Shown: positions 1 to 13,353, counted from the first letter of the stretch. The stretch: DNA of 64,000 bases from Galerina marginata (GCA_023014335.1 JAECYW010000012.1:1426001-1490000); one strand, 5' to 3'. Numbers and translations are program-made. Notes: a model not told the origin generated them from the sequence alone.

Positions 1-2607
1 TTAGGATGTGGAATCTCGACGACCCATTCCTGTATGCACCACCAATACCCGAGGGTGATCCGTGGGATCTATTGTTGGAACCACTCTTGAATAGGGATAA
101 AATGCGTTGTGATGCTTGGAAAGAAGAGGTCCAGAATTTGCTAATCTTCGTGAGTTCAAAACACTGCCTAGCCCTTTGCACCTTCAAAACTTACAAGTAC
201 TCCGTTTTGCAATATTACCTTCATTTTGAAGGCCGGTCTCTTCTCAGCTGTGGTGACAGCATTTATCATCGAATCATATAAAAACCTACAACCAAACCCG
301 AACGACGCCATAATTAGCTTGTTGTCCCAGATCGCAACTCGTCCTTGATAATTCCGCCTCAACAAATGTCTCAGGCGCGAGATTATCTAGTGACAACTAT
401 CGAGTTCATTCCTACGCCGTCATCCATCCGAGTCAATACTTTCTGGTTTCTCAGCCTGGTGCTCAGCCTAACGACTGTGTTGATCGGTATAGTCTCCCTA
501 CAGTGGCTCCGCGAGCATCAAGCCTATCCCAATCTCACTCCTAAACAAATGTATGCTTTGTTCAACATGCGAATCGAAGGCCTGCAGAAATGGCACTGTT
601 CCCAAGATCTTTACGCTCCTCCCACTGCTCCTCCAAACCGCTCTGGTTCTTTTCCTAGGAGGTATGATCGACTTTTTACTCGCATTCGGGAATGTCGTTG
701 TCATTCCTGTTGGCGTGGTGATCGGCTTCTACCGTCTTTTTCATGGCTGCTACAACCGTGCTGCCGACAATTACAAGGATTTCTCCTATACCTTCCGTTC
801 CCGTACTTTGGCCAACACCTTCCAGTCCAATGTCCGTATAAATCGCCACAGTCACTTGCATTCCGCGCCATTTCACGGTTTGGCTTTCAGATGTGTTCTC
901 GACTCTACCCAACGCTCCGCCATGTTGGACACCAAGTTGTCCACTATGCATTGCTGCGGTCAAGCGAAAAAGAGAACCAGTCCGATGACGATTATTTTAC
1001 CCGTTACATACTCAGTGCCTGGAATATGAGGACGTGGGCACAATTCGACCTGGCTTGGCTTTCAGTACGGGATGCATACATGCGACGCGCTTACCGACGA
1101 GCCACCAAGCGGGATAATCTCGGACATGATCTCGAACAACATGACTCCCCTGTTCGATATTGTTCAAGGTCTTTTGAAGAGCATAAGAAGCCGAAAGTAC
1201 GAAACCCCGCACACTGAATTTTCCTTTGCAGCAGAATATTACTGTCTCACCGAAATCTCCGACTCAGTATGCTCTCATTGGCAGACATCTCGAACTTGTG
1301 CCCGTGGTGACTCCCAACTCCAAAATGCATATTTTCAGGACCTTCTGTCCGGTAGGTCTGATGAGCACATATGTTTATCGGACTTCTTCGAATTTACTGC
1401 GGCACCTGAACTTTGGGAAGAGGATATAGAAGTTACCTCACCGCTTGTACAGAAGACCATAGCCGCGCTTCATCACGAAGCTATATTTATGTTCCTTAGT
1501 CGCGTAGATCAGCATCACCCCCTTGAAAACCTCAAACGACTGTCCATGCATAAACTGGAACTGAAATTACGTCTGATGGGACACTTCTATAAAGAGACTC
1601 ATAGACTCCTCCCATCTGCGTCATCATCACAAGCACCCACCTGCCTTACTATCGACGGAAACTTCGAGTTTAGGCATGAAATAGAGGACGACAAGCGGGA
1701 TGGTAAGCTTGACCTTTTGACCTGTAAATATGCTACTCATAACCAGCCATCAAGTGTTCCTTCTGCAACTCACTCACGTTGTCCGTGCCTACTTCAAATG
1801 TGTCGACAACGTTTTACCAAAGAAAAGTTTCCACAGCCACCACCTACTTTCCCCGCTTCCTGTACTTGGCATTTGTTCTTTTATCCTCGACTCCAGACTA
1901 TGATATGACAACGAAAGGGGCGTTGTATTTCCGCAAAGTTGTTTACTCCTCCACATTTAATGACATTGCGGAACGTCTGAAGCTCCAGATGTCGTTTCCC
2001 CCTACGGAAAAATGGCCGAGTCTTTTACTCTATGCTGCCGCTCTGTATATTCGGGAGTTCGCCTGGTATCCGATGACGATTCGTCCCAGCCTACAACTTT
2101 TGATTTCATCAATGCGGAAAAATCAAGGAAAGGACGATAGACTTGGGTATTGTGAACGAAGAGTTGGAAGAAATCCTGGGTCAGATAGTACCGACTGAAG
2201 AGATATCCAGATTCTCTGAACAATGGTGGACTTTCTTAGATCATCAGCCCCGATCAAACAGCAGACGTCCCCGACGTCCAGATCCGAAGTCAAAAGAACC
2301 AGATTTATCCAAGCCCACCACAAAAGACGTAGCATTTAATAACTATAGTTCCCCAAGCCCGAATGAATCCGTTCCATCCTATCTTGTCGTGACTTCTAGT
2401 ACCATTGGACCGCCTCGTCGGTCAACTGATGACCCTTCCTTATCCCTCTCACATCCCATCCAAATGACCCTCGACTCACAGCTCATTGAAGGACGGTCTG
2501 GCTCTCCTCAGACGAGGAATCTAGGTCATGCATCTACTGGCTTTCCTCTGAAAAAGATTAATTCAAGTACCCAGGGATATGTAGAAGACGGTGATGATAT
2601 TGTGTAA
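1..2607 (+). pseudogene. DUF6535 membrane protein, copy A, frameshifted and cut by the window edge
   Basis: This is the broken tandem copy of the gene at 3020-5708. The N-terminal motif MWNLDDPFLYAPP, the membrane stretch FWFLSLVLSLTTVLIGIV and the C-terminal ending GDDIV all match copy B. Reading copy A against copy B needs several one-base frame changes: near 340 (cgtccttgat against cgactcgat), near 592 (tggcactgtt against tggtatgtt) and near 730. The homologous protein is scattered over at least three frames. The gene begins before base 1. DUF6535 proteins are mushroom-lineage multi-pass membrane proteins of unknown function. The decay looks real because the breaks are numerous, but other loci in this window also carry suspicious one-base indels, so part may be sequencing error. 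Confidence 0.75.
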
Positions 2608-3019
2608 TATACGAGTAATGATGGAAATAGAATTGGTTCCTGATTTTTGAGCATTTTCGTTTTCAGCATCATCGGGCAATGATCAAAATTTGATCGAATC
2701 TAAGAAAGGCAAAAATAGTCATATATGGCAAGTTTGAAATCAAAACGTAATTGTGAGAGCGACAATGAATGTTTAGTGATACATTTTCAGGTATTTAGAT
2801 AAAAAAAATTTACAAACGTCGATGTTAAGCATGTATGGCATTACACTCTGCCAAGTTTATCAGCCTCTCCATCAACCAGTACTATCAAATGGCCCTCATG
2901 ATTCCCAAAGAACGATATTCCCACGACGGACACTTGGCTACCAAGTTCACACGCGTCAGCCTCGGCCACCCAGTGCCAAGTTGCCAAAGTCTACTGTCTA
3001 CGAGAGACACTGAACTCCA
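2608..3019. other. Intergenic spacer between the DUF6535 copies
   Basis: AT-rich spacer of 412 bases between the stop of copy A and the start chosen for copy B. I see no gene, RNA gene or repeat in it. It should hold the promoter of copy B, but no clear TATA element stands out. Confidence 0.5.
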
Positions 3020-5708
3020 ATGGACAACTCACAGCGTTCCGATTCAAGGACTACCGCAGAACAATCCACCAAGTCGGACCCGTTACTAAAAGATCCGGTG
3101 AGCGTCCTTAGAATGTTACGTTTCTTTGGCGTCTCACTCGGTTCAGGATGAAGCTGAACTCGGGATGTGGAATATCGACGACCCGTTCCTATATGCTCCT
3201 CCAAAACCCGAGGGTGACCCATGGAGCATTTTGCTAGAACCCCTCTTGAAGAAGGATAAGATCTGGTGCGAAGCATGGAAAGACGAGGTCCAGAATTTGC
3301 TCATCTTTGTGAGTCACAATGCACCTCCAATTCTCTCCACATTTTGACATAATTACACACATCCTGGATTTGAAGGCTGGTCTCTTTTCAGCTGTGGTAA
3401 CTGCATTCATTATCGAATCGTATAGGAACCTACAACCAAATCAAGACGATGCTATAATCAGCTTGTTGTCCCAGATTGCAATACGACTCGATAATTCCAC
3501 ATTTGCCCTGCCATCCTCAACTGTCAGTCTTTCAACCTTTACCCCTACTCCATCATCCATCCGGGTCAATACTTTCTGGTTTCTTAGCCTGGTGCTCAGC
3601 TTAACGACCGTGCTGGTCGGTATTGTTTCGCTGCAGTGGCTTCGCGAGCATCAGTCCTATCCCAATCTCACCCCGAAACAAACTTATGCTTTGTTTAACA
3701 TGCGAGCTGAAAGCCTTCAAAAATGGTATGTTCCGAGGATCTTCACCCTGCTGCCTTTGCTCCTCCAAAGTGCCCTGGTGCTTTTCTTGGGAGGGATGAT
3801 CGACTTTTTACTCGCATTCGGGGACATAATTGCTATTCCTGTCAGCGTCGTGATCGGATCTACAGTATTTTTTCTAGCTGCTACAACTGTACTCCCGACT
3901 ATCCAAGGATTCCTGTTATATCTCCCTTTTCCATACTTCGGCAGACGGTATCCAGTTCAATGTCCATATAAATCACCACAATCGCACGCCTTTCGTGCCA
4001 TGTCGCGTCTTGGATTCCGTGTATGTTCTCAGATTTACTCGCCCCTGCGATCCTTCGCTCACAATATCGTTCACTATACAACCCAACGCTTCCCCAGCAA
4101 CGGAAAGATCTTTTGAGGGAGATTACTTTACTCGATACATTCTCGAGGCTTGGGAACAGCAAACGTGGACCCAATTTGATCTTAGCTGGTTATCTATACG
4201 GGATGCCTACCTGCGACGCGCCTATGGTCGAGCCACGAAGAGGGATAACCTCGGACACGATCTTGAGGAACACATCCCTCTGTTCGATATCACACGAAGC
4301 CTTCTTGCTAGTGTTCAGACACGAAGGGACGCAACCCTGCACAACAAATTTCCCTTTGCAGCAGAATATTATTGCCTCGCCGAAACCTCCGAGTCATTTC
4401 ATTCCGTTTGGCGGACCTTCAAATCTTGGTCTGGCGAAGACTTCCAACGCCAAAGCGGATATTTCCAGCATCTTTTGGCTGGGAAGGATGACAACAACCT
4501 ATGTTTATCAGACTTTTTTAAATCTCTTGTCCCTCGAAAACATCGGGAAGACATTAACGAAACCCGTTTTGTGAAGACAATGGCCGCATTCCATCATGAA
4601 GCCATGTTCACATTTCTGAGTAGGATACACCAAGTGTACCGCATGGAAAACTTTACGCAGCTATCCATGCACAGATTAGAACTGAAACTGCGGTTAATGG
4701 GACACTTCTATCAGAAGACAAACAAGCTTCGCCCATTGGCATATGGATCACAGCCACCTGTTTGCCTTACTATTCAAGGAATCTCTGAATTTCCGTTTGA
4801 AGCCAGGCCATTGAAAGCTGGACAGTAAGTTTAACTGTTCGCAACATGTGCAATTTAGAGACTGAAACCGCTTCAAGTTTTCGTCCTACAACTCGCTCAT
4901 ATTATCGATGCATATTTCAAATGTGCTGGTGACTGGTAATCAACAACTCGCCTTTGAGGAAACCTTCCACAGCTACAGTCATCTTCCCCGCTTCATGGAT
5001 TTGGCCTTTGGCCTTCTTTCTTCTACACCAGGCTACGATATGCCAAATTATAAGGCCTTACATGCCTGTGGAATTATACACTCGTCGAACTTTATTCGAA
5101 TCGCAAATGATCTACACCACGAGATGTCGATACCCTTTAGAGGAAAGAAACCCAGCTTATTATTTTATGCTGCTGCTCTCTACATTAGAGAATTTCCCTG
5201 GTACCCAGCTGCAGATCGTCTCAGCCTGCAAGTCCTGGTTTCAGCGATGCGGAAATACAAGGAAAGAACGATAGACTTGGGTATTGTGAGTGAAACATTG
5301 GAAAAATTGTTGGGGCGGACGACATTCAGATTTTCCGAGAGCTGGTGGCGCTTTTTGGACCCTGATCCTCTCTCGGACGATACACTTCAAAGCGCAAGTG
5401 GATCTGTGAATTCTACTTCTTCAAGTCCGGTTGAAACAGATCACACCACTATCCTCGCAACCATGGACGTATTGTCCGTTTCAACTTATCAGGGTATGAC
5501 CACCAGGACAGTTGAGCCACCTGATCGGGTACCAGATGATAACATTTCGTTCTTATTCTTACCTTCGAGCCCGAAAATGCCTGATTCAACTGAAGATGCT
5601 CCACACTCGAAGCAGGCACAGACTTCACGCCGTCTGTTTATTAATGTTCCTCCGGAAATGGGTGACTCAAGTTTCCAAAGTTTGGCTGTAGGTGACGATA
5701 TTGTATAG
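3020..5708 (+). CDS. DUF6535 domain membrane protein, copy B
   Basis: Start chosen at 3020. Exon 3020-3097 splices over a 49-nt intron (3098-3146) to 3147-3308, then over 3309-3375 to an exon starting at 3376. The joined reading gives the DUF6535 signature LLIF-AGLFSAVVTAFIIES. Three further hydrophobic stretches follow: FWFLSLVLSLTTVLVGIV, FTLLPLLLQSALVLFLGG and IPVSVVIGSTVFFLAATT, so it is a multi-pass membrane protein. A cytoplasmic-looking region follows, then an intron starting near 4827 and a last exon ending in GDDIV. Near 4080-4122 the reading moves by one base relative to copy A. This may be a one-base insertion, or an intron 4019-4097 that restores frame but would delete conserved residues. 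Function is unknown; tandem duplicates of this family are common in agaricomycetes. Confidence 0.75.
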
Positions 5709-6768
5709 TATTCAATTATACCTCCTTTGCAGAGTCGTAATCCACAGGCACCATAAGCACACTAGACGCCATGGACGGAGTCCGAGAAAGGTAATTACTG
5801 ACGGATATAGCAAGTCACATTTGGATCGGAGTTGGTTATAGCTTGTACCACAAGATTCTGCAAGGCGCTATATCAACGCTATATGCATTTTTATACTCTT
5901 TCCACAAGAACTACATGGTGTGCATTCGTTGACCAAGACAAAACAGGCCAGAGGCTCTCAAGCCCCACGTTGACGTGCCATTCTTTAATGGGCCTGCATT
6001 GCAAATGGATCTCAATCTTCAAGCGTCCAAGGAAAATGGGAGCTTTGTGGGAGCTCGTCCCAGTCAGCAAGCATTCATTCTTCTTGGACCCTGCCCGCAG
6101 AGATTTTTCGGCGCCAAGGAGGTGGTAGACCCGTTGGCACTCAAGCAGAGGCGGTTAATGTCGATTAAGTTTCAAGTGCCAGAGGTTACAGATTTGCCAC
6201 TCGCCTTGACGTTGCTAGGTTAATACTAGATGGAGGTACCGGGTCACGGTGCGTCGCTTTAGTAGTCCGGAGTTTAAGACTATCTACAAGCCTGATAGTC
6301 CTTGCGCCTTTGGGTGTAACTGATCAAAAATCTCTCAGCCAAGAGCATTGCTAGAATACAATTGAATCTATAAGATTTGAGAAACCAGGCCTGGAGGTTC
6401 GAGTTGGTAGAGCCTCCAGTCGTTAGTCCAACCTCCGTGCAAATGTGCATGTATTAAGCGTCGTAATCGGTGCCTGAGGCAGAACGCCAGTTCCTTCCCG
6501 TTCCTTAGTATTCCAGTATTTGCTCATCGCTTTGGCAACGATGTCAGATGCGGCGAATGTCCACCTTGTGGTATATGTCCCAAAGTTTTACACAGCAGTG
6601 ACTGCACAGACACAATTACACCTCGAGCAGTGAGTGAGAATAGACAGTGATAATGAATGATGGCTGTGAGAAATGAAATGGCAATTGATGAATGCAGCCA
6701 GACGTCGGCAATATATTCAGCGTGGGGACCCTGCAAACTTACGATCACCCCTCTCCTCTCGCCTTGCC
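5709..6768. other. Intergenic region
   Basis: About 1 kb with only short, unrelated open frames on both strands. No domain, RNA gene or repeat is recognised. The right end should hold the promoter of the phosphatase gene starting at 6769. Confidence 0.5.
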
Positions 6769-9434
6769 ATGGCGGAGGCTGCACCCACCGCAGCGTCTCC
6801 TATGCCTGGTTCGAAGAGATTTCGACCCCCAAAAATTGATCTTACTAGAGCACTCGAGAAAAAGGGGCCAACTATTCAACTAGAGCGCGATTCTCCAGTC
6901 CTACAGTTCTCCGACGACGAAGATGATGTCTTCGAAGACACCCTACAGCTCTCCGACTCCGATTCCTCTGGGTGTTCGTCGCCCATAGGCCGTTCAGGGC
7001 CCAGTATCAAGCTTCTCTCATCCGATGAAGACCCGTTGCCGGACGATATTACAAAAGATCTTGCCGCTCTGCAGGAGCTGCGTCAGAGTGTGAAGACGAA
7101 CCTCCGTTTGCGGCCTATACGCTCTCGCAGCAATCTTCCCAAAGTTGATATCGAGTCTGTCATTTCCCGAAGCCCTTTCACGACTTCAGGATCTCCAAGA
7201 AGTAATGGAGGTCCGCTTAGCGCATTGAGTCCGACATCAAGCGTAGCTTCCTCCTACTTCACACCCACTTCAGAAACCCCACATAGTGCTCTCTTTTCTG
7301 CCAACAGCGCTAGGCGTCATATACTACCGTCGTCGCCTCTACCGCCAGTCCCCCAAACACCGTGTTCGATATCACCCAAGTCACTCTACAACCGCTTACT
7401 ATCCTCCGAACGGCCTCTTCTCATCGACACACGACCGTTAGCGGCACATCAGGCCTTCCATTTGCGTCACAGTATCAATATCGCAATACCTTCCCTCATC
7501 CTCAAAAGATATCGAAGATCTGGCGGCGGGTTGCAGTCTCTTGATGCCTTGAAGCAGTTTGCGACCACAGAGCAGGGCAAAGCTCAGTGGGATGATTTGA
7601 TGAGGCCAGGAGGTCCGTGGAATGGGGATGTGGTGGTTTATGATGATGAGATGGATCCTAAGGACAGGGATAACTTGGGTATCACAGCATGGGCGATCAT
7701 ACCCATCATCGCCCCATTGTTAGGCTATGGAAGTATTGATTATCTGGCGGGAGGTATATCGAGCGCAGGCCATCACCCTGATCTCGAAACCCTCGTTGTT
7801 ACTAGCGATGAAGCAGAAGCGGCGAATTCTACTTTGGATCCCACTAACAATTCATCACCGGCGCCTTCAGGAGCGTTCACAGGCGGGCTGCGCAAAGGCG
7901 CTGGTCTGTTCCAATTAGATACCCAAACCGCCTTTCATTCCAAAAAGCTACCTGAAATTGAACCATTATCATCAATATCTTCAAACCCCCCTTCTCCTCT
8001 CCCTCTCCCTCGTTCGCCCATGCCAGTAATGCCATCTACTACCTCCTCGTCGACTTCACGAAGTCTAAACACCTCCCGGTCCCAAAATATTAACGTTATC
8101 GATGCTTCGCCATCGCCGCCGCCATCCTCGATTGGATTCCGACGACCCGCCCCACCTCGTCGCCCCAGTGCCCCAAACTTGCGTCGCCTAGATACAAAAT
8201 CAGCAGAACGCCTCAACACAAACCTCCCAAAACTCTCTGTGCGGACAAAGCCGATGCGGTCAGCTACGCTGACTGTGCCTCCAACGCTCTCCCTCTCCAT
8301 CCAGCCAGCTCAATCGCCCTCACATCTACAACTCGTTTATTCAAATCACTCGCCACCGCTGTCTGCGCGGTTCACTCCCATCTCCCCCTCCAACGACCCT
8401 GCGAACTATCTTACGCCCTACTATACACCGCCACACACGCCTGGTACACCGAGACCATTCTTGCCCCCATCACCAAACACAGCCCGTCCAGACCTCGACC
8501 CGCCGACGACGGAAGAAGCATATCCTGTGTTCGCGATCTCAACTATTCTGCCAAACTTTTTGTTTTTGGGTCCTGAGCTGACGGACCCCGAGCATGTGAC
8601 TGCGCTACAAGAGCTCGGTGTAAAACGAATATTAAACATCGCGGCAGAGTGTGATGACGACCAGGGCTTAAACTTAAAGCAGGTCTTTGATAAGTATTAC
8701 AAAATCCCTATGCGAGATACGGTAGAAGAGGACAACATCGCAACGGGTGTTAGGGAGGTTTGTGAAATCCTCGGTAAGTACTCTACAAAACCATATCTAT
8801 CGTCGAAATTAAATCTCATGTATTTCTTGTCAAACGGAAAGATGATGCGCGTCTACATTCAGCACCAACATACGTCCATTGCAAAGCTGGGAAATCCCGT
8901 TCAGTAACTGCTGTTATGGCCTACCTTATTCATGCAAACCATTGGACACTCTCACGCGCCTACTCTTTCGTGCTCGAACGGCGAAAAGGCATCTCGCCTA
9001 ACATTGGCTTCGTTTCAGAGCTCATGAACTTTGAAGAGCAAGAGCTTGGGGGCAAGTCGGTCGGCGTACAGCCCACCTCCTCTAACGTCTCCTTGCCTGG
9101 GTCGGGGGCTTCAATGGCCGACGGGAGTGCCCCTGGCGGGATGCCAGAGAACTATCCCTTGGCGTCAGCCGCAAACAACCTCCGCCGCGGTGGACATGTG
9201 AGGGAGAGCTTGCCTCCTGCATTGGGCATGGACGGTATTGGCATTAATGGAGGCGGTCCAATGTCGGCTGGTGGGTTAATGGACCGGGTGATGGGTGATT
9301 CCGGACAAGAGATGGAGATCAAGGATTCGACAGGCCGGTATAGACATGCGAGGAGGGCTCCTGTGGATGAGAATACGCTGCAACCGATGAGAAGAGTGAG
9401 CAAGGCAGGGTTGGAGAGCTCGTCGTATGCATAG
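6769..9434 (+). CDS. Dual-specificity (MAP kinase-type) protein phosphatase with N-terminal rhodanese domain
   Basis: Two exons, 6769-8773 and 8842-9434, with a 68-nt GTAAGT intron; the joined CDS encodes 865 aa. ATG 6769 sits in a good context (gccATGg). A disordered, Ser/Pro-rich N-terminus precedes a rhodanese/Cdc25-like domain at about residues 205-330 (LLIDTRPLAAHQ). Its active-site position reads VVVYDDE, so the catalytic Cys is absent, as expected for a docking-type rhodanese in MAPK phosphatases. After a long Pro/Ser linker the phosphatase domain begins near residue 590 (FLFLGPELTDPEHV). The intron splits it just before the active-site loop HCKAGKSR, with catalytic Cys682 and Arg688. 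Family knowledge says such enzymes dephosphorylate MAP kinases in the cytosol or nucleus. The target here is unknown. Reading frame and splice are clean. Confidence 0.9.
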
Positions 9435-9945
9435 GCATTGGGATGGCTCTGTGTTTCTTGTTTCATTTTTTATTTTCTCGGTTGAGGCGTGTCTGGAGAG
9501 GGGTGTTTTATCCCCCTTTCCATCCTTTGATGTTAATACCCCTTCCACTGTGTACATCTTACAAGCTTCGTTTGACTTAACTTTATTGAAGACCTTTCTT
9601 TATTATTTTGTCTCCATCCGCAATATCACTATTTTTCATGATGTTTTATTATATATGTACGGCCAATCTTGAAGTTTGAAGGCCAACCACATATAAACGT
9701 CGGGTCGTCTGCTACTAGATATATACATACCACGTGAGTATGAATCAAATCTTGTCAAATGCAACAGCGTTTGGACCGACACAAGTCACTACCACGACAC
9801 TGCGTGCAGGCAATGGGCGTCGTTTCGAGTCAGGAATTGACATCGTTGCTAGCGCGATGACTCTATGACATATAAAAGGCCTTGATGATGGACCAGAATT
9901 AGATCCTAAAGTACTGCCCTGCAAGGCTGCACCTACATTCGAACC
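9435..9945. other. Intergenic region: 3' UTR side of the phosphatase gene and promoter of the vWA-RBR gene
   Basis: T-rich downstream sequence of the phosphatase gene followed by the upstream region of the next gene, including a TATA box at 9871. No other feature is seen. Confidence 0.5.
9871..9879 (+). promoter_or_regulatory. TATA box of the vWA-RBR gene
   Basis: The sequence TATAAAAGG lies 75 bases before the ATG at 9946, a usual distance for a fungal core promoter. No experimental start site is known from the sequence. Confidence 0.55.
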
Positions 9946-12900
9946 ATGGCTCCAGCTTATGACCTTCTGATCGTCACCGATGCAACGGCGAGTATGGGCA
10001 CCTGTGAGTCTCTAATGTTAGCTTTTTCCCTTCCTCTGGCATCTCATCCCTCGGAACAGACCTTCAGTCATTGCGCAAGTCTATTCCAGAAATTTTGGCC
10101 GTATCTACCCTCTCTGGTGCCTTTGAGCGTCTTGGAGTGATCTCATACAAGGACTATTGTGACGAACCCGACATCGTGGCATGGTCAGGATGGAACTCTC
10201 CGGACCTTGTCGATTTCGTCGAAAAACTCCAAGCTAGCGGTGGTGGTGATTACCCCGAGGCTGCCAAGAGCGCCTTGATTCGCGCTCTCCAAGAGGTCAA
10301 GCGCGGTGGTAGTAAAAATACGCTAGTCTTGTGGTATGCCGACGCTCCTCCACACCACCCATCTATACGGAGCCATGTTAACGACACCAAAGAAATTAAG
10401 GCATTCCCAGAAGGCTCCACCGATTGGGTCAAACTTTCCTTCCTGGCACAAAAGTTGAACTTCACCGTCTTTTCCTTTGTCCCGACGTCCATGGATAACG
10501 CGTATTCAGCTTTCTACATTTTTTTGTCCCAGCTCACTGGCGGCCTTTGTGTCGCCTCAGAGATCTCCTCAAGTGGCGACATATCTCGTCTGACCCTGGA
10601 AATTGTATTGCAGTGGATGGGTCAAGGTGCTGATGTGGACGCTAGACTCACGGCTGCTGGTGTTACGTTCTCCCGTTTTGATACCTCCCCCCAGGACGTC
10701 CAGTCACGTCCGACCAATGAAACTGACGGCTCTCTCGGATTCCTTCCCCCATCCTTAACAGCCAAGGCGGGAACACCTCTGCGTGCTGTGACACGCTCGC
10801 CTCTTCGTGCAGCAGACATCCCTATCGGACCGTTGGCGTCGGAACCACTCAATCTATCCCAGCGTTTCAAGGACCCGTCCCAGACGGCATTCCGCGAACA
10901 AGTTTACACATCCCTTCACAAAGTTATCGACCTAAACGTCCATGCCCTCACCTACAACGCAGTTTTCGGTCAACTTTGGCGTGCCGTCTGCAGTCAACCA
11001 CCATCCGAAGAGCAGAGTGCTCTCCTTAATGCCTTCAGCAGCAAAGTTGGCTCCGTTAAAGATGCAGCTCAAAAGAAGGGGCTTCAAGACTGGCTGGAAG
11101 AGAGTTACGATGCCACTGGCCAGATTGAGGATATCATTGCCCGAGCTCTGCCGGGTTCTCCAGAGGTATACCTCGACCTGGATACGGATGTGGAATTGAC
11201 TAGAGTCGAGTTGTTGGAAGTGTCGAGGAGCTGTTATTCCGCGCTCTTGAAGAAGCTGGCGACTATTTTCACGCACTTGAAGGTAAAGTTGCCTTGCTAT
11301 AGCGTAAGTTTCATTTCGCTCAACAGTCTTTTAGATCGTTGAACCCGGCCTCAAACTCGCTCCCGGTCAACGCACTCTTCCTTTGTCCTTATCCCCAGTC
11401 GATTTCTTCCGCGTCCTTCCTCATCTAGTGGTCCCAGGCACTCTGTATCCTGCTCGTGCAGCGTCTCTTACTGCTGTTCTTTCTCTTATTACCTCGGTTC
11501 CTTTCCTGAAAGAACCGGCCATCGAGCTTCTAACCCCTCTCAAGGGTACTTGGATCAACCTCGAGGTGCCTGAAAATCTCAGCTTCGACTGTGCGAAGTT
11601 CCTTTTGTCAGCGCCTGATGGTGTAGTCTTGACCAAGAAGGAGAAAAAGATATACGCGGCAATGAGACGGTACAAGATGATTGAACTGAACCTCGAGTCG
11701 ACCTTGCATCTGCAAGTACCTTGGACGCCAGAGAAGACAAGAGAAGTCGGCGATCAGAAGATTGAGTGTCAGCAGTGTCATATCAGGTGCCATACTGTTT
11801 CTATATATCCCGCGTCGTTTCCTTGCTTATTATATCCCGTCTAGGCGTAGCATTACCTTAATGAGCGGGACTCGCAAGAACATCTGTGGCCTTTGTATCG
11901 ACGAAGGCACACCTGCTCTCTTTCCAGATCAAGGTGATGTAAGAACGGCTACCACCCCTATTTGTACTTGACTATGCTGACCATGGTCAACACTATCAGA
12001 TGTACAGCTCCTGGGTCGAGTGTGCGATGAAAACTTGTCGAGCTCAGTACGTTGTCGAGGACGTCAAGGGACTCAGAGTAAATGATTTCTGTTTCAACTT
12101 AATCCTCCGCTGACTTACCTTCCCTTTACTACTTAGGTCCGTCCAAAATGTTACTACTGCCGCAACAAGAAACCGTGTCCCTGGTTGGAGTGTGCTCGTT
12201 GTGCCAATCGTATTATCATACCAGAACCCTATAGGACAAAGGGGAAATACCTCTGTCCTGCGTGCGACAACCCGAACACTAAAATCGCCACCGTCGTCGA
12301 CTGTGAAACCACTCCAAGCTCCTTAAACACAGAGAATGGCCTCTCTTGGCTCGGTCTTACAGAAAACAAGGATATTCTGCAGGGGAAGTCGGCTTTCAAA
12401 CTTATTACAGCACATGGCACCGCCATCTTTGATTTCACAGTTCCGCAGAAGGGAACGCAGCTCACCGTAAATTCCAAGAAGGCCCACAACCCAGAGGAAG
12501 CACTGGCACAAGTGATGCGTTGGGTTGGCAGCGGCGAGGTCGAGTTGGGGACCTGCGCACTCTGCTTCGACGAGACTACCAAGAACAAGCTCCTCCCAGC
12601 TTGTGGGAGAAAGGGGTGCGCTCAAAAGGCGGATACCAACTGCTTACGTGAATGGGTTAGTGTTGGTCTCTTGCCTATACCACTGCACGAGCTAATATAT
12701 TTCTCGGTCACCAGTACAGCAAGAGCGAGCCTGGAAAACTGCTGAATGTCATGCAACTAGCCTGTCCTTTCTGTCGCCGCAAGCCTGACCATCGCACTCT
12801 CTCGCGGTATAACCCTCAAGCTATGGCACTGGGAGGTCTCAAGGAAGCTTTAGAGGACCGCCAATACTACTATGCTTGGTGTATTGAGTGCGGCTTTGCC

Positions 12901-13353
12901 AAACAGGCGTATGAGCGTGTCTGCTGCAACGAGGGTCGACTTCCGCCTCTTCGAGGATTCCGGTGTCAAGAATGCATCCAGATTTCTGAGGCGCGCATAG
13001 CGGAAATACAAAACGCTGAAGAAGCAGAAGCTCGAGCTCTCGGGCGGCAGTATGTTTCCCGCAAGGAACTCCGCAAGATGAAACCGATCAGGATCACCAA
13101 TTGCCCTTCTTGCAATACTCCAGTCGAAAAGGTCTGTTTGTTCTTTCTATGCCTTGGCCGTTTCATTGACTCATGTTGGTTCCAGATTGATGGCTGCAAC
13201 CACATTACTTGCACCTGCGGACAACATTTCTGCCACGTTTGCGGCGCGGGCGAGCGGTGGTGGTCTCCCGACGATTGTTATGGCCATATGTCGAAGGCGC
13301 ATGGTGGAATATACGAGCATGAAATGATTGAGGAAGATGATGAAGATGAGTAA
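9946..13353 (+). CDS. Von Willebrand factor A domain fused to an RBR-type E3 ubiquitin ligase
   Basis: Eight exons join in frame: 9946-10003, 10060-11282, 11335-11786, 11845-11938, 12000-12077, 12137-12655, 12715-13131 and 13186-13353 (1002 aa). The N-terminal domain (about residues 5-200) is a vWA fold. It has the metal-site variant DATAS at residues 12-16 and GGGDYPEA, typical of the eukaryotic intracellular vWA group. A helical middle follows. From about residue 572 the protein is Cys-rich: CQQCHIR, CGLC, CYYC, then RING1 from CALC (C775), an IBR-like block (CIECGF...CC) and RING2 starting CPSCNTPVEK at C938. RING2 has IDGCNHITC; C951 aligns with the catalytic Cys of RBR ligases such as Parkin. 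The enzyme should take ubiquitin onto this Cys before transfer to a substrate. The acidic tail ends EEDDEDE. The substrate is unknown. Confidence 0.85.

Noticed and set aside
4019..4097. Intron that would repair the frame in DUF6535 copy B
   Set aside because: It has GT/AG ends but would remove residues that are conserved in copy A, so a one-base indel is at least as likely.
6390..6430. Sequence with GGTTCGAGTTGG resembling a tRNA T-arm
   Set aside because: No matching acceptor, D or anticodon arms could be folded around it.
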